Assembly: GCA_905250125.1 (NCBI GenBank)
Contig: CAJNOL010000535.1
Span: 61,719-125,718 of the forward strand
Direction: 5' to 3'
DNA length: 64,000 nt
Origin: Rotaria sordida
Taxonomy: Eukaryota > Rotifera > Eurotatoria > Philodinida > Philodinidae
This document shows positions 46,390 to 58,400 of this stretch, piece by piece. The translations under genes and the position numbers were made by a program. The notes beneath the pieces are model-generated. The model saw only the letters and a list, made by a program, of their open reading frames with translations. It was not told where the DNA came from and searched no databases. Position 1 is the first letter of the stretch. Every line of letters starts with the position of its first letter.

Positions 46390-48422
46390 GAATAATAAGA
46401 GAGGGAACAAACATTGGTTATAGACACCAATAGGTAATGATCAACAAATTATAATTGATTCATCGAAAGAAACTTTCTCATATTTTCATTGTTTTCTTTT
46501 TTATCTATCACTATAACAAAGAGAAAGAGAGAAGACTTTTTTTACTAATTCATTCAGCATATAATCAATGAATGACCTATAAGATATTATAAACAGTTTA
46601 GAGAGTTTCTGTCTACGATAAAACTTTTCAATTTGAACTAAATTGAAAATAAATCTTTCTTACCCATAACTAATTATATTAAGATCAATTAACCAAACTC
46701 AAATAAGGACTACTGTGACCAGAACAAGATTAATAATACAGATAAATGTATAAATAATCAGAAGAGAAAAACATGACCAGTTGTAATCGTAGCGGACGAT
46801 ACTGGAATATAAATTTTTCATAAACAATTCATTTCCTGTAGGCTGATTTACGTCTGTTTTCATTCTTATGAAGATGTACAGAACAGCAGAAGAAAAAGTT
46901 TACTAACGGTGACATGAAAAATAAAACTGGATAAAAGAACAGACAAAAAAAAAGCCAGCTGTGACTTCTCAACAACGCACAACAGAAAAAAAGCAGAAGG
47001 AAGAGTTTACTAACGATGCAATGAAAAGTAAAACTGAGTAAAAGAACAGACTAAAAAACAATGACAGTTATGACCTCTCAATAATGTACGATAGAAAAAA
47101 AGAAGTAATGTATTAAAAACGGCTCTATGTGACTGCTTGCGAGAATGAGAGAAAAGAGATATTGATCATGACAACCGTCTTTCATATTGTTTCTTTTATT
47201 GCTTTTACGAATTGAGTTCAAAAGATTTTCTTTGTTGTTGAATCGTTGTTAAATATAGGAAGAGATCAATATACAACCATGGTTTAAAGAAATCATATGT
47301 CAAATAAAATTGAGTATATCTGGTGTGACCGAAATATTCAGTCCATCGTGTATCAAATCCCTTTTTTTAACTTACCTTTATACAAGATTAAACTCCAGGA
47401 AAAAACAATATGCAAAAACATGTCGTCAGTTATAGTCTTTCATTGGATATAAATTACAGCCGGATTTTAAGTCACATTTGCCGGTATGTTTAATTCTTAT
47501 AACTATTACTAATTTATCTCTCTCTGGATTAATACATCCTTGTTTCTCTCAATAGTGTTCAGATTTTTTTAATATCGATATGACTAGGTAAAGTTATTAG
47601 TCTATAAGAATATAGAGGCTTCTCCCTCCAAATCTATAAGAATTTTTGGTAATTTCATAATAACATCTGAAGTATACCTTAGCAATCTCAGTAATTTCCA
47701 CTCTATACATTAAGAATTGCTAAAATTAGTTACATATTATTTTTCTTATATTGTTAATTTCGGAAATCTGAACGTACACTTCATATCTATATATTTATTT
47801 CACAAATAATTAGATTATATTTCATTTATTCTATTGAAATAATCCTATGAATATATATATTCATGTATGAACAAGAAAATCAAAATGTTTTATTTTTCTT
47901 ACCCATTGAAGTGATCCAGTAAATGAAATGTTTCAAGAAACGTCCAAATTAATACGAAATAAATAGTAACATATCTGTAAAGAGACATGAAAATCATCGC
48001 TACTAAGACTTCCAATATCATACATGAATTTAACATTAATAAAACATCAGAACAACATTGATATTGACGAATGACACCATGATATTAAAAAATGACATAG
48101 ATAGTAGAAAAAAAACAAAGTAAACCATAGATTTTTGTTTTTGTCTATTACCGAGATCAATAATTCTAGCACTCAGATCTGCGAATTTTCAGTGAGAACC
48201 TGCAGGAATCTGGTGATTTACACTCGGAACTGGATAAATTCAATTATCGAATTCATGCTTCCAACTTCCTACCGCTTCCCGGTCGAAATCTTTGACTATT
48301 CATTTCAACTGCATAAAACTACTTTTTTTCATATTCTCTATTGAATGATATTGTTGCTGATATGTTTACCTTGAAAAGCAAAGTCACTGAAAATCTCTAT
48401 AGTTATTATAGAATTGCAATAC
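46390..48422 (-). pseudogene. decayed duplicate of the UGCG alternative-first-exon region
   Basis: This interval parallels 32460-34580 in the same orientation. Relic exon 1a (46664-46774) keeps the ATGTTTTTC start and TTATGG|GTAAG donor but has in-frame stops. Relic exon 1b (47903-48025) keeps GATTTTCATGTCTCTTTACA and the GG|GTAAG donor but is frameshifted. Donor-to-donor distance is 1239 bp here against 1224 bp in the parent. Upstream flanks also match (TCGAAAGAAACTT.CTCATATTTTCATTG; CATATTCTCTATTGAATGATA; AAAGCAAAGTCACTGAAAATCT). The copy runs into the N gap. No later UGCG exons are visible, so it cannot make the enzyme. Confidence 0.85.
46885..47100. repeat. 108-bp tandem duplication inside the decayed copy
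   Basis: Two adjacent units, 46885-46992 and 46993-47100, both beginning GCAGAAG.AA.AGTTTACTAACG and containing TAAAAGAACAGAC. The parent locus (about 32960-33085) has one copy only, so the duplication arose after the segmental duplication. Confidence 0.75.
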
Positions 48423-48522
48423 NNNNNNNNNNNNNNNNNNNNNNNNNNNNNNNNNNNNNNNNNNNNNNNNNNNNNNNNNNNNNNNNNNNNNNNNNNNNNN
48501 NNNNNNNNNNNNNNNNNNNNNN
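48423..48522. other. assembly gap (100 N)
   Basis: Exactly 100 Ns, the conventional size for a scaffold gap of unknown length. It interrupts the decayed UGCG duplicate. Confidence 0.99.
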
Positions 48523-51500
48523 CGAAAAAAACGGAATCGGGACCGTGGGAATCGAAAACTTTTTACTGATAACTAGAATGCTGTTCAAGTGTTAAATAAT
48601 CTAAAGTTGGAGAGATCAATTTACGGTTGTACCAGCGGTAAACTATGCATATTTCTTATAATTGGACGGAAAAAGAAGTCAAAAATCACTTCTTCAGGAA
48701 AGGTATGGTTAAGTACTCCAATGTGTACTTTCATAATCATTATGTCTTTGAGCCATACTCTTATTAAGAGAGAGAGGTTTTTCGTCTAGAAAAAGATCGT
48801 TCTGTCGAAAAAATCCGATCTTTCTTACAACAGTTGTTCGGTAACGCATCTCCAGTGATATTCTATTACAGTAAGAGATAAACTAAATATATGTCTTAAG
48901 GCTCACAAAATAAGGAAACTATAGAAAGTGTTAGTAGATCCCTGTATTTTCTGTTAAATAAAGTAAAAAAGAAATCACTTTTTCAAAAGTAATAGACATT
49001 AATAATCTTGAAAAATGATATATAACAGAGAAACCTCTGGGTCTGATATACTATTATTAGATCACTAGTTTCAAAGTACTTTTTAGAAATCGTCTTTTTT
49101 TTTTTACTAACCGGAACTGAACTATCGATTACGGGTATATTTTGAAACTGCCGATCTCTATTCAGAAATGCTTTAAAGCCAAACACTTAGGTATCAAAGA
49201 AATATCTGATAACTGAAATATATTGGTAGCAGGATATTTACAAAGGTAGGGAGAATATTCTGAACTCAGTACCCTCACTAATGATATCTTTTCTCTCTTT
49301 CTTTGTATCATAAACTTTTTATGTAGTCATTTTAAGTTCGATACAATAAATTGATTGAAAAAGCTATTAGCGCAATTTCTACAGAATTAAAATGTAAAAC
49401 ACGATGTAACTGCTATTGTTAATCATTGAAAGATTCTTTTATTCTATCTATTTTGAAATATATTTCTTCACCATTCATTTACTTAATTCTCCAAAAATTC
49501 AATAAGAAAGTAGTTCATATATTATAATTAGACGTAATTGATATACAGTCTATGATGAAGGAAAGATGTTGTCGGGAATATCCGTGATGACCTGTTTCTA
49601 ACGTTTCTGTCGTTGCCCATGATATTTCTATTATAACATCTGTGGAGGAGGCAAATTTCTAACCCACTTATTTCAACATTCATTTTAGATTACGTTTCAC
49701 AAAATGCCAAGTAGACATTTGACTGACACATCGATCAATAATATTCTATAAATGGATGTTTCTCAATAGTAGATTACTAATACGAATAGAAATAGACCAT
49801 AGTGTCTGAATATTGACAAAAACAGCACAGTCGATTTTGAGACAATTGTTCTAACACAAATATTTTCTACATTTAGTCAACAGAGCTAAAGATAAAGTCT
49901 ATGATGAAGGATATAGTAATACTATTCATTAATAATGAAGTAAGCTTAATCATCTGTCTAATTGAAATTCTTTCATAGTAAAAACATATTTGAATTTATT
50001 CATAAGAAATATTCGAACAATAAATTTAATATAATTTAAGGTAAAGAAATCTCATATAAAATTAATTCGAACGTTCATCATTAAATATTGTCTACTATAT
50101 AACATAAACATAATGTCTTTTCTATAATAATCGATAATTTAAGAAAACTTCAGATTTTCTATGTAATCGTCATGAAGTCAAAAAAAAAGAAGAGTATGTA
50201 AGTATATTTTAAGTCCTTTTTCTGAAAAACGAAATTCATTTCCGTTAGATTAATCGAAATTAAGATAAATATATGGAAGGATAGATTAAAGCTAGATCTT
50301 TCACAAACAAAATGATTTTTTTTTTCTAAAATTTTTCAAGAACGTCCTTCATCTTCTGCTTGAAAAATATGTTTTTCTCGGAAAAAGCAGTTAAATTTTT
50401 TTCGATTTTTCTCTGTCTCCGTTTTTCTGATCGCACAATCCAGGATTCCTCGAAGAATTTTCTTCTGCGTATCTTTATTTGAAAGAGCATGTCAAGATTC
50501 AGGATCTGTTAGAGTCCCTTTTCTTAATAAAGCTTTGCTTCTATTATATATGTGTGAATTACAATCTAATTATACCGTTATATTCTAATATGTAAAAGTT
50601 CAATATCTTGAGTTGTTCTAAATTAATCTTTGTGATTTTTTCAGATTAGATTCCATTAATAAGTTCTCACTATGACATAAAAAAACTCATAGATTTATCA
50701 CAAATAAATTCTAAGAATCTGAATGAATAACATCTAAAAAATAGATTTTTACTTAACATGTCATATAGAAGATTTATTTTCTTCTCATTTATATGTCGAA
50801 AGTTGGCAGAATTAGAACAGAAAATCTGTAATTTTTCAATATGAGACTGATTGACGTTTTTTTTCATCACGATTTTCCTAATATTTTTTTGGTTTCTCTA
50901 AATATTAGATATACAGTTATTGTTCAAGTATCTGTCATGGGAGGTTAAAAGAATAATTCTGAGATTAAATCATTTAATTAAATATGATGCATATAGTATT
51001 AAATAAAAGTCAGTGAATGGGAAATAATTCTGTTAAAAACGATCAGAAATTTGTATATCACATGAAATTTTTCATTTTATTTGATCTATAATTCTTTTAT
51101 AATAGTACGACAGTTTGAGATGAAGTGTTAATCATTCTTAGCTGGTTATCGTGGTCTCCTAGCATTAAATATATCAGTACTAGAAAACTCATGATTCATA
51201 AGAAAAAGAAAAAATAATGTCAATGTGTAATGCGAGCTTTTCTATAAGGAAAATGTCACACAAATTCGAAGTATGCATGATACTTCGCAGGTAAGGTCCA
51301 CGTGAATGTATTACTCATGATTTCTGTTCGTGTCTTATAGAAGCTATTTTTGGTAAGTGACGTTACATTAGTAATATATAACGTAAAATATACTATTAGT
51401 TTTACGTAGTTGACATTTATTTAACTTCAAGTCTCAGTTATATATTGTGACACACAAACGTAGGTCTTTCCTACATATAATTTCAAGTATTCTTAACCAA

Positions 51501-52323
51501 TTTTGCAAACCTCGTATTTCTGTAGATATTCAACTTACATGCTGAAAAGTCAAATTCAGGTATTTTCATGGATTTCGAATAATTCTTATCTATCTTTGTC
51601 ATATTAATAGTGATCATCGGGAAAATTTATTCGTTTTTTGTATCTCATATAGCACAGTAAAACGTATTACTTATCATCTTTTAAATGGAAAATTTTATTT
51701 TCAGTGTAATTCATTTAAAATATACAAATACTACTAGAAATTGATCATTATTTTTATAGAATTCTTTGAAGTATCAAACTTACCATCCATATTCTTCACA
51801 TAAAAAGTAAGAATTTTAAAAGAATCAGCCCTAACAAGTCTTGCGTCTTAACATTCTCTTTCTCACAAAAAAAAGTACGATATATAGAATGAACGTCTAC
51901 AAAGAATTTCGATTAACTAATTAGATATTCTTGATCCTTGTTTGATGAATATCTCCTTTCAAACATGATGATATAGACCTGAAAATTTCAGACGATTTGA
52001 ATATATTTGATCGAAATCGATTGTTTGAGGGTAGATGGAACGTTAATCAATAAGTCACAGATATAATAACGATATTTTGAATAAATTCATAAATACAATC
52101 TTGCGTTCAATATGAATGTTCTTCCAAAGTGTAATTATTTTCTATATGCACAGATGGTTTCTTTATAACCTACAGTATCAATCACATCCCGTGTATGTGT
52201 GTTGTTAATGATGTTAATTTGATTTCAACTTATTTTTTCTATTTTCTTTTGTTCTTTATTTTTCTTTTTCAATCAAGATCATATAATTATTTAAGTCGAC
52301 ATTACAAACAAGAAAAAAAAAAC
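48523..52323. other. intergenic, about 3.8 kb
   Basis: AT-rich sequence with no gene that I can support. The short open frames (for example 48589-48789, 48983-49186 and 50670-50870) lack motifs and codon bias. Some of it may be further decayed UGCG-region duplicate beyond the gap. Confidence 0.4.
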
Positions 52324-52668
52324 ATGATTTTTTCAAATATCAATTGTCCTACTTTTCTTTTATCCTATCTTCTTATTATAATTATTCTACCATCAATCAA
52401 TTCAAGTCGATTTCGAAGTCAAAATTCTTTGCCATTGCAATTGAAATCATCTATATACAAACAATTAGCTAAATATTGTTATATTGATGATTATTCGGCA
52501 TGGTTACAACAGCGACGTGAATTCATGATATGGTTCGAATTGGCTACCGTACTTAGATTACCTATTCAGGAAAATAAACAATTTCAACATGAATATAATC
52601 TATATCGTCTTCAACATGAATGTTTACGTGCTGTTGAACGCTTGCCTGTTTCATTTGGTCCCGGATGA
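52324..52668 (+). CDS. small secreted two-cysteine protein, paralogue B
   Basis: Single-exon gene, 114 aa, unrecognised. A hydrophobic N-terminus (TFLLSYLLIIIILPSINS, about residues 10-27) is a likely signal peptide. The mature region contains YKQLAKYCYIDDYSAWLQQR, then a hydrophobic helix with FMIWFELATVLRLP, then YNLYRLQHECLRAVERLP. It aligns with paralogue A at 12700-12972 across both cysteines, the YSxWLxQR block and the YRLQxECL block. The chain ends VSFGPG; the C-terminal Gly could in principle support amidation, but there is no dibasic processing site. The open frame extends upstream of the chosen ATG without another ATG until a poor Phe-rich stretch, so 52324 is the natural start. An AAAT microsatellite (52690-52719) follows the stop. 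Confidence 0.78.
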   Translation: MIFSNINCPTFLLSYLLIIIILPSINSSRFRSQNSLPLQLKSSIYKQLAKYCYIDDYSAWLQQRREFMIWFELATVLRLPIQENKQFQHEYNLYRLQHECLRAVERLPVSFGPG

Positions 52669-52689
52669 ATATGAATATGAATATGAAAT

Positions 52690-52719
52690 TAAATAAATAA
52701 ATAAATAAATAAATAAACA
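52690..52719. repeat. (AAAT)n microsatellite
   Basis: About seven perfect AAAT units just 3' of the secreted protein gene. Confidence 0.9.
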
Positions 52720-53408
52720 GAATGTATGAAGCATAATTTCAAATACATAGATTCTGTTAAATTTGATCTTTTTAGAAATAGACAATTAAAAGAAATATAT
52801 TATATGAATTTCTTTGTAATTTGTTTTAAAAATAATACATTTAACAATAATTCGATAATTTAAAAAAATGAAATAATGCTTTCTTTGTATTATTGTTATC
52901 TAGAATCGGATTAATGAATTAATGCTTTTCGTTTTAGATTGAGAAACCAAGAATATAAACATATTTGAGATTAAATGGATGATTACATGATTTGAATACC
53001 GAGAAGATTAATTACATGAAACAAGTAAAAGTTGATTAGTTCCCAACTCAAAGTTCAGTTTCAGAACTTGGGTGACTGGACAATTTGTCGCAAAACATTT
53101 AGTCGCGGACAGTTCGTTGCAATGAAAGAGAAAATTATAGTTGTGTATATATTCTTTGCTGCTATCATTGCGATGAGCTGTCCGCGACGAATTGTTCTAG
53201 TACCGTTTTTTTCTTTTACTTGTAATTAACTGTAATGATTTTAAAATAAAAAGAATTGTCTTATAAAATATTTTTATTTTTGGAAGAAGAATTCACCGAG
53301 AATATAAACCCTATTATAACAAACTTCTAATCATAAATATTCAATACTTTAGACATAACTTTTGATTTTATTTAAAAATTAGATATATTTCTTTTAAAAT
53401 ACAAATCA
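52720..53408. other. intergenic with a small hairpin element
   Basis: AT-rich sequence between the secreted-protein gene and the claudin-like gene. A small inverted repeat lies at about 53076-53205: GACAATTTGTCGC and TCGCGGACAGTTCGTTGCAA pair with the inverted downstream TTGCGATGAGCTGTCCGCGA and CGAATTGTTC. This may be a tiny non-autonomous transposon. Confidence 0.55.
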
Positions 53409-53888
53409 TTAAAAATAGAACATATTAGCATGTAAAAGTGAAATTGCGCCTAATATATAAGCAAGAATAGTATCAATAAAAAATATAAATGCTGAATAAC
53501 CATTAAGATAAATTTGATCAAGTATTTGAATTAATGTTAATGTCATTAATATACCTGCACTAAATAATGTCAATGGTACAAGTATATAACATTGATTTTT
53601 ATAATCAATTATTATTGCCATTAAAAAACATGATGAAAGTGTACTTATTGTTAGAAAAATAATACTAAATAAAACTAATAATGTTATTGATCGATCTAAT
53701 TCTTTTGTATCACAACAAAATGTATTTGAACATTGTTGAAATAAACCTGTTCGATTGATAATTGAATTTTCATATTCTACATTCCAATTATTTGTTGAGA
53801 TAGATAAAATAGTTGTACTTAAAATAAATATAGTTGAGATGGAAATAACTAAATCATTAGCAAATTTTTGATTTGAAACCATGATCAT
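53409..53888 (-). CDS. claudin/PMP22-like four-pass membrane protein
   Basis: Single-exon gene, 159 aa. Four hydrophobic segments: about residues 12-32, 68-92, 100-122 and 130-152. The first extracellular loop contains NNW, then RTGLFQQC, then FCC, matching the claudin/PMP22/EMP superfamily pattern W-(n)-GLW-C-C, with Phe replacing the second Trp. Length is near that of PMP22 (160) rather than typical claudins (about 210). Such proteins act in cell junctions or membrane organisation. The start ATG-ATC-ATG gives two possible initiators two codons apart. The exact family member cannot be named. Confidence 0.72.
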   Translation of the reverse strand: MIMVSNQKFANDLVISISTIFILSTTILSISTNNWNVEYENSIINRTGLFQQCSNTFCCDTKELDRSITLLVLFSIIFLTISTLSSCFLMAIIIDYKNQCYILVPLTLFSAGILMTLTLIQILDQIYLNGYSAFIFFIDTILAYILGAISLLHANMFYF

Positions 53889-54453
53889 GTGTAAATAGTA
53901 AAATGCAAGAAAATGATAATGGTGGATTCCTTTCTTTCTTTCTTTCTTTTTTTATAGATGCTTTTGAAATTTGATATTCGAACTGTCTGTTATTATTCAC
54001 ATCATTAGAGATGTACGTTAACTATTCATATTCTGTTATTTATAACAATAAATTGATTGAAATAGAAGGTCATAACTATCACATTAGAGATGTAAACAAC
54101 AACAAACAAACATGTTACGAATAGTTTTAAAACTTGTATATGAGTTTGACTTTTTTGTTGTTGTTGTTGAAAGTATGTTTTTGTGGTTTGTTCAATTATG
54201 TTATTCACTAAAAGTATTCTTCAAATATTTCATTGGAAATAGAACTCAAAAAACACCTAGTTTACATTCGTCAATGCACTATCTCAATTAATTCAACGTC
54301 TATAGATCAACAAAACTCTCAGTGTTGATAAAAGGTTGATAGAGTACTTAGACTATGAAGTTAAGTTTTCAAGACAAAATAGATCTCTAACAAATGCACG
54401 GTGGTCCAAAAAGAACTTATTCAATTTGCAATATTATTTTTGTAATAGATAGA
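53889..54453. other. intergenic
   Basis: Upstream of the claudin-like gene, with a CTTT microsatellite at about 53933-53950 and a GTT repeat near 54152-54168. No gene. Confidence 0.4.
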
Positions 54454-55026
54454 GCTTACAAGGAAAGCTTTCCAATTAATAAAATGCTTTTGAGCCGAGA
54501 TTATCTGCATTATGTAGCCTTAAATGAGCTATGAGAATATCCTGAAAAGATTTGAGGTCTAGGTTTATTATCGCAGAAATATCACATTTTTATGATATTT
54601 TTTTAGTGAGTGGTATGGTCTCCCTGAGAAGCACTAGTTCACATTTTTTCGTTTTGCTTCTATCCTGAAATAAGAACATCAAATTCATCGGTTTATCTGA
54701 AGAATGTAAAAGACAAGTTTTTCCCATAACTATATCTTAGAAGAGAAACAACGTAAAGATCTGAAACTTTCACAATAGAATTAATCTCGTCAAGACCTGT
54801 CTCTATGTAAAACTTCAAATCGAAATTTGAAAATAAGTTTTCCTGATGTTTCAAAGACTAACCCTAACATTCATTAATAAATATCGTAAGAATGTAGTAC
54901 ATGCGCAGCAATACGTTAAGGAAACGAGCTCTTTTCAGGATACTCATAATTCATTTGAATCTACATAATGTACATAGTCTCGACTCAAAAACGATTGAAC
55001 AGTTGAAGGATATTCCTCGTGCAATG
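54454..55026. repeat. foldback element, family A copy 3
   Basis: Left end GCTTACAAGGAAAGCTTTCC then TTTGAGCCGAGATTAT; right end, inverted, GCACGAGGAATATCCTTCAA then TTTGAGTCGAGACTAT. Internal inverted blocks include TTCAAATCGAAATTTGAAAA and CTGAAAAGATT. It is the same family as 3540-3995 and 25142-25760. Confidence 0.78.
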
Positions 55027-55457
55027 ACTCTTAAAAAGATATTGTAAGATTTTTTTTTTGTCTTATATCAACAATTCGAAAATCAATCTTTTTTTTAAGT
55101 TCATATAATTTTTACTTTTTTATATAAAAATCTATTCAACAAATATGAAAAATAACATAAAGAAAAGGAAAAACAACAGTAACAATGATATTCACATATA
55201 ACATATTTAAAGATAATATAAGCTAAAGTTATGGCTAATTACCTTTTTTTTTTCATGTTTAATCATATTTACTATTATAATCACTAAAAACTATTGAAAA
55301 AACATAAATTCATAAACAACAAAAAAAGGAGAGCGAAAAAAAAATATCTTTGTGTTTTTTTCGTTGTATCTTCAAGATTAAAACAAAATTTATATACAAA
55401 ATATATAGAATAATATTTTAAAAAAAATAAAATGCATATATATATATATATCTGAGA
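55027..55457. other. 3' flank of MORC2
   Basis: AT-rich sequence downstream of the MORC2 stop (minus strand), with a TATA repeat at 55436-55450. It probably includes the 3' UTR. Confidence 0.4.
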
Positions 55458-58400
55458 TCAAGGTGATTTTCCAGCTTGTGTTATATAATGTTGAATATAT
55501 TCTTCAAAATCTTCCATTGAGCAATCAATTGGAATTGACTTTAAAAAAAAAAAAAAGAACAAAAAGAAGATTAAATATTAGAAAACAATAAAAATTTAAT
55601 CAACGAACCATTCCAGAAAGATTAAGTAATTTAGTTACTTCTATTTGTAAATGTTGAACTGATGTTCGCCAATGTGCTTCATCAGTTTTATGTTGTTCAA
55701 CAATCTAAATGAACAAATTGATTGAGACAAGAAAAGTTATTCTATCTATTTTGAGACGTGTCTGATTCATAGTCTTTGATCGTAGGTCAATAACGTCTAT
55801 CATGGTCTGTAGAGGAGGAGAAGTAGAACTCATCAAGTTAGTTCTGAGCCATAAAATATAAAATTTTTTTTTTAGATTTACTTTTGTCATTTTTTCTCGA
55901 TAAGATTGCATAAAAGTTACAATATCAAATTGACTAAGATCATCATAACTCATCAATGAAATTTGTTCATCTGTTAATTTCCAATCAGGTGGTAACATAA
56001 ACTAAACAAAAAGAAAAAAAAAATACAAGGAAAATTTTTAATAATAAAATTTGTTTATTATAATAGAAAATTTTACTTTAATTAATGCTTGAAATTTTTT
56101 TGTAATAGTAAATAATGGTTCTGGTTCGCTTACAATTGTTTCAATTGATGTTATTGTAGGATCTGTTGATGATGATGATGTATCAATATAAGACCATGCT
56201 GATGATTTATAACTGAATGAATAATCGAATTCAGATGTTGGAAATTCATCAAAACGCATTTTAAAAATGCCACGTTTATCATTTACACTTAAAACTTTGC
56301 CAGAACGTCGAGCACCTTGATACATTGCCGATACACGTGCACCAATAGTTGGTGGTGTAAGATAAACATTTGATTTTATATCAGTATTATCATCATCAAT
56401 TAAATAAACATAATTTGTTGATGTTACAGAATCTGTTAGTGAAGTCTGTTGAATATTTGAATGTGAAGAAGACTAGAATAATATTTTTAAGCAATTGAAA
56501 AAGAATATCTATGAAAGATTTGAATGGGTAAAACTTTTCTTTTGGAAAGAGAAAAATGTTGTCAAATTGAAATATCCGAGATGATGAAGATAATTTAAAA
56601 GTAAATGAGAAAAGTATTTTTGATTTTTGTAAGAATAATAGAAAAGATGTGTCTAGTCTCGTGTTTTAGATAACTTATTGATGTTGTCTCAGTATAAAAT
56701 CTTAAAATATCATTATTTGATTAATACTGACATGGAATAATAATTCATTTGGTTATCTTCTATCATCAGTTCTAATTTGGATTAATATTAGATATGAAAA
56801 ATTCTTTGAAAAACAAACTCTCTAATTATTCTTATTTCGATTCAACGGGATCACGACCTCAATTGTCAAAGTACTTTTCACTTGAGAGTATTGCCATTCG
56901 ATTAGTCATGATGAGTTGTGACAAAGTCTGATTTTCCAATCTTCACCTATCGAGTTATGAATGTTTTACTCGATTTTTGCTCTCGACGAAAATAGGATCG
57001 CTAAGAACTTGGATGATCGAATTTTGAACTAAATTTTCAACCGTAGATAGGCCTCATAGTCAGTAAATATTTCTAGTGACTATAAAGTCTATGTATGATT
57101 AATATTTCATCTCGAAATTCGATCATAGATAGAATAGACATTTCCAGTGAGTAAAAGATTGTGTTTTTTTGTTTTATTTGTTTAGCTGATTTTTCTTACT
57201 CGAACAGATGTTTGATTACGTGTTTGTTGAGTAATTGATACAGATGATTCTTCTTCATCTTCATCATCACTACTACTGACATAATGAAATTTAGATTTTG
57301 ATTTAATTGATTGTTTGGAATTAAATCGTTTTGGTTTCTTTTTAGATTTTGTTGTTTTTATTGATAATGAACGAGATGAAGGTTGAGAACGTTTTTGAGA
57401 AATATCAGATGATGATGGAATAATACTTGAATGAATAGATACTTTTGAATTCTAAAATTTATTTTGAATATACAGAAAAATACACTAAATATATATATAT
57501 ACGATATGTATTTACAGTATTTATTGTAGTTGATGAAATTTCAGCATTTGATATACGTTTATTATTTTCTAAAGATCGAGTTGATGGTAAAATTTCTTGT
57601 GATGATGTACGATTTTTACCACTGATTACTTGTGATTTTTGTTTCAATTCTCCTTCAGGTATTATATCAAGTTTTTCATTTGCTGAACATCTGAAAAACA
57701 TAGATTTTGTTTGTTTGTTTTTTTGTAAAGTTATAATTAAATTCGATTATAACGACAAGATACATACGTATTATTAAGAACATCAGTATTATCGGAACAT
57801 TGCCATGATTCAAGTTGAATTTGTGTTAAAGATTTAGTATTACTATTATATGGTAGACGACGCCATTTTAAACATTTATCACATTGAATAAGCATAGGAA
57901 TAGCTACTTGACGACGTTTGACTGCTTCAGGATCATTTGATGGTGGTCGATCAAGTTGATCATCTCGATAACCTTTAATATAAAACAAAAAATACAGTGA
58001 ATAACAGAATGAACTATAAATAATCGAATATTTTTATTTTCTTTTTATTAAAGATTTAAAATAAAGTTCAAAGAATCTATTCTAAGTTTGTTCAATAGAA
58101 AATTCTTCACTCGACAAAATTATCGATTTAATTTTTTTAAAGAAGTTTTTCTTATCAATGAAAAATAAGAAAAATCGACAATCTGTGCTCATCAAATCTC
58201 ACATCCTAAATGTAAAATGTTTAACATTACTAGATAGAAAATTTCCATGCTTTATGCTTCTAAAATCTATTCAAGACTTCGGATGTCGCCATTCAAAAGC
58301 AAAAACCATGTTACTAAGCATCTGCCGGTATTTCGTTTATATAAACTCTTGAAATTCGTATTTTCAAACGCTAGACGTACGCTACGAAAGGTTCATTATT

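Noticed and set aside
57445-57777. Plus-strand 110-codon frame within MORC2
   Set aside because: Antisense to a MORC2 exon and its introns.
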